Below, one piece after another: positions 15,516 through 20,132 of a stretch of 20,132 bases of DNA; the stretch's first letter is position 1, and every line of letters begins with the position of its first letter. The notes under the pieces were generated by a model. That model did no database searches and had not been told where the DNA came from. It worked only from the letters and a program-made list of their open reading frames with translations. Source of the DNA: an uncultured Acidimicrobiales bacterium (lineage in GTDB: Bacteria > Actinomycetota > Acidimicrobiia > Acidimicrobiales > Aldehydirespiratoraceae); contig CALKOE010000070.1 of NCBI GenBank assembly GCA_938091985.1, positions 1 through 20,132 of the forward strand. The letters run 5' to 3'. The position numbers and the translations under genes are program-made.

Positions 15516-16916
15516 TCAGTGGCGCCTACCTCTGCGCCGAAACCGACGAGGTGATCGACGGAGCCCCCAAACCCCGTCGAGACGATGGCGGACCGACTGG
15601 ACCCAAGTCGGCGTCCTGTTCTTCTCCGATCGCAGCTGCACCTTCGAGGCATCGACCACACCCACGGCGAAGAGTTTGCGGGCGGTCAGCGTCGGCGTAT
15701 CGCTCTCCTGCGCCGCGCGGATAGCTCTGGTTCGGACCACTTCGAGTACTGGCGTTCCGGCGACGCCGACGATGAACAGCGTGCCGAGGCCGCGCTGCAC
15801 CAGCACGCGCGTGATCGCAGCGGCAGTTCCGGGCGGCCAATCGATCCGCGTAGCCAACGCGACCTGCGCAAATGCGGTGACGAACCGATCATCGGGGACC
15901 CCGACGCGGACTTCGACGTCACCTCCGTCGGCACTCCGTATCCGCTCGGCGAAAAGGTCGGCGCCGACCACGCCCGGATCGACGTGGACCAAGAGCCGCG
16001 GCACGACTGGCACCGGGCTGTCGGGAGCAGGTCGCGCACCTCTGAAGCCACCGATGGGGAGGAGCGCATCAGCGAAAGGAGCACGCCCTTGCCGGATCTC
16101 GGCAACGCGCTCGCCACGCATCGTTCGACCCCCGTGATGCCAATGCAACGCACTTCGGTCGGGGATCAGCAGCGCACCGTTGTTCTGCAACCGGTATCCG
16201 AACTCAATGTCCTCGATCCCGCGGACCCCGAGATCAGAGAACCCCCCCACGCTTGCGTACTGCTCGGCAGACACCGCAAGCGACGCACCGACCAGTGTTC
16301 GAAACATGTCACCCGACTCGTTCTGCAGATCTGCGGTTTCGGCGAACGTCCGCTCGCGCCACGACTGGTCGTCGACGCGTCCGAGCTGCTCGAAAGCAGC
16401 GAGGTCGTGATCCCGGATTGCCGCGTGCAGTTCACCTTCTGACATCCCCGACATGTCCACGAAGTTCAGAAACCCGAACGGAACGACCGAGTCACATCGT
16501 TCGAACCATCGAAGATACGCCTCGACCACATGACGACTCGGCACCACGTCCACGTCGAGGAAGAGCAGCACGTCCCCCGTCGACGCGCTTGCCGCCAACG
16601 CCCGGGCGCGCCCGGCGGCAAACCCTTCGGCATCTTGACGCAACACCCGACACGCAAAGGGGACGTCAAGCTCCGACACGTCGAGCGGTGGCGACGACGA
16701 ATCGTCTGCAACGATGACCTCGACGAGTTCTGCCGGGTAGGTCTGCAACGCAATCGCCGAAAGTACGCGCCGCAGCGTCTGGTCGGTCGATCGAGCCGGA
16801 ATGCACACGGAGACGCGGCGATGTGGCGTCCACACTGTCTCAGATGCCGGACGCAAAAGACCCCACTGATTCCCCGGCACCTCGTGGCGCGCGATCGCGG
16901 CGGCTCGGTCAGCCAT
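15516..16916 (-). CDS. Glycosyltransferase family 2 with extra C-terminal domain
   Basis: A 466-residue GT-A fold enzyme. Residues 33-75, 'RRVSVCIPARSTDQTL' to 'VEVIVADDSSS', are the nucleotide-sugar-binding start of GT2. The metal-binding DVD is at 121-123 in 'LLFLDVDVVPS'. 'RGIEDIEFGYRLQNNG' (232-247) holds the ED acceptor/base motif and 'SALHWHHGG' (256-263) the late His motif, as in GalNAc-transferase-like and chondroitin-polymerase-like GT2 members. About 190 further residues, including 'PRLLVHVDPGVVGADLFAERI', form a domain I do not recognise, ending in a strongly basic tail. The ATG at 16916 overlaps the upstream GT stop by 8 bp. No membrane segments, so cytoplasmic. Donor and acceptor unknown. 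Confidence 0.88.
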   Translation of the reverse strand: MADRAAAIARHEVPGNQWGLLRPASETVWTPHRRVSVCIPARSTDQTLRRVLSAIALQTYPAELVEVIVADDSSSPPLDVSELDVPFACRVLRQDAEGFAAGRARALAASASTGDVLLFLDVDVVPSRHVVEAYLRWFERCDSVVPFGFLNFVDMSGMSEGELHAAIRDHDLAAFEQLGRVDDQSWRERTFAETADLQNESGDMFRTLVGASLAVSAEQYASVGGFSDLGVRGIEDIEFGYRLQNNGALLIPDRSALHWHHGGRTMRGERVAEIRQGRAPFADALLPIGGFRGARPAPDSPVPVVPRLLVHVDPGVVGADLFAERIRSADGGDVEVRVGVPDDRFVTAFAQVALATRIDWPPGTAAAITRVLVQRGLGTLFIVGVAGTPVLEVVRTRAIRAAQESDTPTLTARKLFAVGVVDASKVQLRSEKNRTPTWVQSVRHRLDGVWGLRRSPRRFRRRGRRH

Positions 16917-18216
16917 CGACACCACAGAAGGAGAGATCGAGACCGGCACGCACATCGGATGCCTGACCGAGGAAGTACTCATCGTCGGCGCTCCAAGTGT
17001 GACCGCTGCTGCTCCGACGCAACAGGTACTCGAAACCATGCGTCCGGTAGACAGATCCGCCCGAACGCTGGACCGCCTCGATGAGACGGCGATCGACGTG
17101 GCGCGGCACCGCCGCCCACCCGCCGACATCGGAAAGCGTCGACGTTCGCAGCATCAAGGTCCCACCGGCCAGCGTCGAACTGTACTGCTCCGCACCGCGA
17201 GCAAACCGCCGAATCGTCAGGTCCATCGACTCGAGACGAACGAACTCGGCGGCCTTCCCGACGAGATCCGCGCCGGAGTCCTCGAGCGCGCCGACCATGT
17301 CTTCGAGGTGGTGGGCGCCATACCAGTCGTCGTCATCCCACTTCGTAACCAGCTCGCCGGATGCACGCTCGGCAAGTGACCGCAGCACCGATCCCAATGG
17401 CAACGACTCATCGAAGTGGCCAACCCACGCGGCGTCGCCCAGAACCTCACGAGCGCGCTCGGCATCGCGATCGGACCATCCGGGTCCGTGCATGCCGATC
17501 AGCACCTCGTGAGTGCGGACGCTCTGGTGGGCGATCGACCGGAGTGTGTGCTCGAGATGCACCGGGCGGCTGGTCGCGAGCATCACGCTGATCGGCCGCG
17601 TCGTCGGGCCGTGGCCGATTGCGCGTCTCGCCGCTCTTCTGATGAGAATGGAGTGGAGTTCGCGGTCGCGATCGTCGGTCAGCGATGCGGCATCCCTCGA
17701 TGCGGCCAGAGCAAGCGGGCCGGCGTCCGGCGCTGGCCGGTGGTCGACGAGGACCGCGCCGGCCAGTCCGAGTTCGATCATCGACGGCGCGTCGGGACGG
17801 GCACGCTCGAAGCGCACAGCTCGTGCTCGGTGTACGCGACGGACCACCCTCGCTGGGTGGCGCGCGTCGGCGAGATGGGAGAGATCGATCACCACACCGT
17901 CGTCATCCGGGTCGAAGCCCACTGCGTTGAAAACGCTTCGATCGGCCAGGTCGGAGGTCGGCGCGGGCCGTTTGTGATGGCGGCGGCCGGGAAGCCAACG
18001 CAGCAGATCTCGACGCCTCGGCCGCCAACTGGCGGCAGTGCGCATCGTCTGGCGGAGGTCGGCGCCGATCACCCGGAGTCGGTACCGTCGACCAGCGCCC
18101 GCCGATGGCGAACGACTGACCTGGGCCGCCGATAGGGCAGTCGAGGCCACCTCGTCAACGTGGGTCCACGGCCGTTCCCACGAAGTGGACGATGTCGAAT
18201 CCGGACCACGCGCCAC
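16909..18216 (-). CDS. Glycosyltransferase family 2 (DDDDW type) with unassigned N-terminal domain
   Basis: A 435-residue protein taken from GTG 18216. The GT2 domain is C-terminal: 'PISVMLATSRPVHLEHTLRSIAHQS' (208-232), 'HEVLIGM' and the metal/nucleotide motif 'TKWDDDDWYGAHHLEDMV' (291-308), followed by 'GGTLMLRTSTLSDVGGW', the acceptor region. The first 205 residues are Arg-rich and include 'DDDGVVIDLSHLADARHPARVV'; I cannot assign them. The GTG was chosen because a -10 box lies six bases upstream; an ATG at 18297 would extend the gene by 27 unconvincing residues across that box. It overlaps the next GT2 gene by 8 bp, so the two likely act on the same glycan. Confidence 0.8.
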   Translation of the reverse strand: MARGPDSTSSTSWERPWTHVDEVASTALSAAQVSRSPSAGAGRRYRLRVIGADLRQTMRTAASWRPRRRDLLRWLPGRRHHKRPAPTSDLADRSVFNAVGFDPDDDGVVIDLSHLADARHPARVVRRVHRARAVRFERARPDAPSMIELGLAGAVLVDHRPAPDAGPLALAASRDAASLTDDRDRELHSILIRRAARRAIGHGPTTRPISVMLATSRPVHLEHTLRSIAHQSVRTHEVLIGMHGPGWSDRDAERAREVLGDAAWVGHFDESLPLGSVLRSLAERASGELVTKWDDDDWYGAHHLEDMVGALEDSGADLVGKAAEFVRLESMDLTIRRFARGAEQYSSTLAGGTLMLRTSTLSDVGGWAAVPRHVDRRLIEAVQRSGGSVYRTHGFEYLLRRSSSGHTWSADDEYFLGQASDVRAGLDLSFCGVDG

Positions 18217-18222
18217 CTGATC

Positions 18223-18228
18223 ACTGTA
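18223..18228 (-). promoter_or_regulatory. Putative -10 box (TACAGT) for the GT2 operon, leaderless GTG start
   Basis: On the minus strand TACAGT is followed by GATCAG and then GTG 18216, exactly the six-base spacing also seen at guaB. There is no ribosome site. A convincing -35 is not visible. Confidence 0.4.
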
Positions 18229-18357
18229 GCGCCCGGCGTTTCGCCCCCGCTCCGTCGTCAGCATCGCGGGAATCCGTCGAGCAACGATCCCCGACACTCA
18301 TGACCATTGACCTCGCTGTGTTCGGAACAGATCGGCCCAGCAACTGGACCCCAGCGC

Positions 18358-18363
18358 TACTCT
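18358..18363 (+). promoter_or_regulatory. Putative -10 box (TACTCT) before the GT28-like gene
   Basis: TACTCT (TAnnnT) lies eight bases before ATG 18372, with no Shine-Dalgarno sequence between, again suggesting a leaderless or near-leaderless transcript. No -35 was found at 16-19 bases. Confidence 0.3.
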
Positions 18364-18371
18364 TCCCCGTC

Positions 18372-19451
18372 ATGTCCGGTCGATGCGTCTTGCTGTGCAC
18401 GAGCAACGGGGCAGGACTCGGACACGTCACACGCATGATGGCCGTCGCCGAGCAATTCGGCCCAGACGTCGACTGCGTCCTCTTCACGCTGTCCGCTGCA
18501 CTGCCGATTCCGGTCGACGCCGGGCTGCGGGTCGAGCACCTCGCTTCAGCCGGGTACCTCGACGTGACGACCAACGAGTGGCACGAACTACTCGAAGATC
18601 GAATGGAGCACCTTCTCGCCCGGTACCGACCCGACGTCGTCGTCTTCGATGGTGTCCACCCCTACCGGGGCCTCACTGACGCGCTCGGACGACGACGCCT
18701 CCGGCGCCGACCACATCGGGTGTGGATGCGACGCGCCATGTGGCGGCCAGGCGTCGGCGACAAGACCGTCGAGATCGCCGACCAGTTCGATGATGTGATC
18801 GAGCCCGGTGAGTACGCAGCAGCTTTTGACCACGGCGCAACGTCGAAAGTTCTCACCGGCGTACACCGCATCCCACCGATCTGCTACCTGGGGCCGGGCC
18901 GCGGCCTCGATCGCGCCGCAGCGTGTCGAGAACTCGGACTCGACGCCCGCGATGTGAACGTCCTGGTGCAGTTGGGTGCTGGCACAATCAACGATCTCGA
19001 CTCGACGCTCGGGATCCTGGTCGGCGAACTACAACGTGCGGGCACGCACCCTTGCCTGGCACGAAGCGTGCTCAGCGCGCCCACCGACGACCCCGCTGGC
19101 GACGTCACCGTCATCAGGAAATTTCCGATCAGCCAGTACACCGAGGCGTTCGACTTCGCAGCGATCGCGACCGGCTACAACTCGTTCCACGAGACGCTCT
19201 CGCTCGGGCTCCCGTCGATCCTCGTACCGAACTTGGCCACCCGGACCGACGACCAGGACGCCCGGAGTCGATGGGCAGACGAGCAAGGGCTCGGGCTGCG
19301 CTGGGACGGATCCGACGAGCAGACCCTGCGAGAGGCCGTCGCAGCGCTCACTGACGACGAACAGCGCGCACGCATCCGAGCCCGGCTCGAGATGCTGCCG
19401 GCCGCCGACGGCAGCCGCAGCGCGGCGCGTCTCATCGAGGGATGGCTGTGA
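18372..19451 (+). CDS. MurG/GT28-like glycosyltransferase
   Basis: A 359-residue GT-B type protein. The N-terminal Rossmann start 'RCVLLCTSNGAGLGHVTRMMAVAEQ' (4-28) contains the G-x-G-x-x-GH glycine loop (GAGLGH 13-18) shared by MurG and related enzymes. 'LLARYRPDVVVFDG' ends the acceptor half's core. In the donor half, 'VNVLVQLGAGTIND' (195-208) and 'FAAIATGYNSFHETLSLGLPSILVPN' (262-287) correspond to the UDP-sugar-binding 'G.g...E.l..G.P.i..P' of GT28. The start follows the conserved N-terminus; upstream in-frame ATGs at 18192 and 18300 add unrelated residues. MurG itself is unlikely because no peptidoglycan genes flank it; a surface-glycan role is inferred from the neighbouring GT2 genes. 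Confidence 0.85.
   Translation: MSGRCVLLCTSNGAGLGHVTRMMAVAEQFGPDVDCVLFTLSAALPIPVDAGLRVEHLASAGYLDVTTNEWHELLEDRMEHLLARYRPDVVVFDGVHPYRGLTDALGRRRLRRRPHRVWMRRAMWRPGVGDKTVEIADQFDDVIEPGEYAAAFDHGATSKVLTGVHRIPPICYLGPGRGLDRAAACRELGLDARDVNVLVQLGAGTINDLDSTLGILVGELQRAGTHPCLARSVLSAPTDDPAGDVTVIRKFPISQYTEAFDFAAIATGYNSFHETLSLGLPSILVPNLATRTDDQDARSRWADEQGLGLRWDGSDEQTLREAVAALTDDEQRARIRARLEMLPAADGSRSAARLIEGWL
19437..19441 (+). promoter_or_regulatory. Ribosome binding site GAGGG for the Arg-rich protein
   Basis: GAGGG lies six bases before GTG 19448 and abuts ATG 19442. The spacing favours GTG as start, which also gives a GTGA overlap with the glycosyltransferase stop. Confidence 0.5.
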
Positions 19452-20132
19452 ACGCTGCGGACGACACGGGTCGAACCGGCCGGCGTGCTCCGCGAGGGCG
19501 GAATGCGTACCTCTGGTTGATCGAACACGTTCCCCACCGGTACGAACCGAATCTCCGCGGCGCCGCAACGGCGGTCAGGAATCGTCGGCTTCGAATCCGG
19601 CTCTTCAGAGAACGCTGGATTCGCCGTTTGCGCCGTTCCCTCCGGCGGTCCGAGCGCACTTGGCGGCGCCGCATGCGAACGACCACCCGGTTCGCTGCCC
19701 AGCGGCAGCGCACCTCGCTGCGCGCTGGACGGAGAAGAGCGAGGCGAATCCGACCAGCGGTTCAGGCGCTGCGCCACAAACTCCGCCCGACCCCCACCAG
19801 GCGGCAAGGTCGAGAGCACGGGGAGCCCATCAGCCGAGACGACACACAACCCGCTCAACAACTTGCGTGGGAACCACGTGGGCGCCTTGCCCGAGTGCTG
19901 TTTCCGGCGACCGTCCGACTTCTGGGTGACGGTGAGTTGGTCGCGATCGATGCCACCGGACATTCGACCGCAGCAATCATCGAATGCCAGGACCGACTCC
20001 CTCGGCGGGTCCTCGTCGTCACCGACGCGCCATCGGTGGGCGCGCTGCGAACAGCCGGCATACCGTACGAATATCTGCCGACAGCGACAGCACTTCACTC
20101 CGTCGAGACGTTTCCCGAACGGCTGCTATGGC
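19448..20132 (+). CDS. Arg-rich protein of unknown function, 3' end beyond the window
   Basis: The frame from GTG 19448 stays open to the last base (228 complete codons), without a stop. It overlaps the GT28-like gene by 4 bp and has a well-placed ribosome site, so it is likely the next gene of that operon. After 'NAYLWLIEHVPHRYEPNLRG' comes an extraordinarily basic stretch: 28 of about 60 residues (43-102) are Arg, with short runs such as RRLRRSLRRS, probably a long positively charged helix. The last ~85 residues look like an ordinary alpha/beta domain ('RVLFPATVRLLGDGELVAIDATG', 'RRVLVVTDAPSVGALRTAGIPYEYLP'), perhaps the first Rossmann half of a glycosyltransferase, but I cannot name it. 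Other frames here are also open, which lowers certainty. Confidence 0.6.
   Translation, partial: MNAADDTGRTGRRAPRGRNAYLWLIEHVPHRYEPNLRGAATAVRNRRLRIRLFRERWIRRLRRSLRRSERTWRRRMRTTTRFAAQRQRTSLRAGRRRARRIRPAVQALRHKLRPTPTRRQGREHGEPISRDDTQPAQQLAWEPRGRLARVLFPATVRLLGDGELVAIDATGHSTAAIIECQDRLPRRVLVVTDAPSVGALRTAGIPYEYLPTATALHSVETFPERLLW

Larger units (their letters stand above)
18217..18371 (+). other. Divergent promoter region between glycosyltransferase genes
   Basis: These 155 bases separate the minus-strand GT2 operon from the plus-strand GT28-like gene. They hold the two -10-like boxes listed (18223-18228 minus, 18358-18363 plus). TTGACC at 18307-18312 resembles a -35, but no TAnnnT lies at the proper distance. 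Nothing else is recognised. Confidence 0.5.

Noticed and set aside
15117..15554. Possible gene remnant downstream of the lipoprotein ('IPEALVAQVRVIFP')
   Set aside because: The stretch looks protein-like but is only about 35 residues outside the lipoprotein, with no start, ribosome site or recognised family.
19175..20098. Minus-strand frame of 307 codons at the right edge
   Set aside because: Overlaps the conserved donor site of the GT28-like gene and shows no family pattern; the plus frame from 19448 has a ribosome site and operon coupling.
1..20132. tRNA, rRNA, CRISPR, transposon or phage genes
   Set aside because: Looked for on both strands by eye; no cloverleaf-like gene, direct-repeat array, transposase, integrase or target-site duplication was recognised.

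Overview
The window is GC-rich bacterial chromosome with tightly packed genes, frequent 1-8 bp start/stop overlaps, GTG starts and actinobacterial-style -10 boxes placed directly before start codons. Together with the crotonase C-terminus, the MacB/FtsX-type exporter and the two-ATPase ABC-2 operon, this suggests an Actinomycetota genome, possibly an Acidimicrobiia/Ilumatobacter-like lineage. That placement is inference; no 16S or marker gene is present. I saw no tRNA, rRNA, CRISPR array, transposase or integrase, and no gene-free stretch longer than about 160 bp.

Layout. (1) 1-210 (+): end of an enoyl-CoA hydratase. (2) 6426-220 (-): a seven-gene run. It starts with an unusual chimeric protein, the front of a phytanoyl-CoA-dioxygenase-like domain joined to the back of a CDP-glycerol glycerophosphotransferase-like domain. 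A GNAT acetyltransferase and a serine beta-lactamase-like hydrolase follow, then, after 44 bp and with its own ribosome site, a four-gene ABC-2 exporter operon (ATPase-permease-ATPase-permease). (3) 6535-10385 (+): a MacB/LolD-type ATPase overlapping a 1035-residue FtsX-family permease with an enlarged central membrane region. (4) 10462-11121 (+): a degenerate NarL/FixJ-type response regulator preceded by two inverted repeats. (5) 14373-11103 (-): guaB (IMP dehydrogenase), an HSL-type esterase and a Nei/Fpg DNA glycosylase as a compact operon. (6) 14434-15441 (+): a Cys-rich lipoprotein with an internal duplication. (7) 15516-20132: a surface-glycan style cluster with two overlapping GT2 glycosyltransferases on the minus strand, and divergently a MurG/GT28-like glycosyltransferase followed by an extremely Arg-rich protein cut by the window edge.

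Working together: the ABC-2 operon and the MacB/FtsX pair are two separate membrane export or envelope-remodelling systems. The right-hand cluster probably decorates a cell-surface polymer. The guaB operon is housekeeping. The most unusual object is the PhyH/TagF-like chimera at 5536-6426. I did not find a clearly new multi-gene defence or mobile system.
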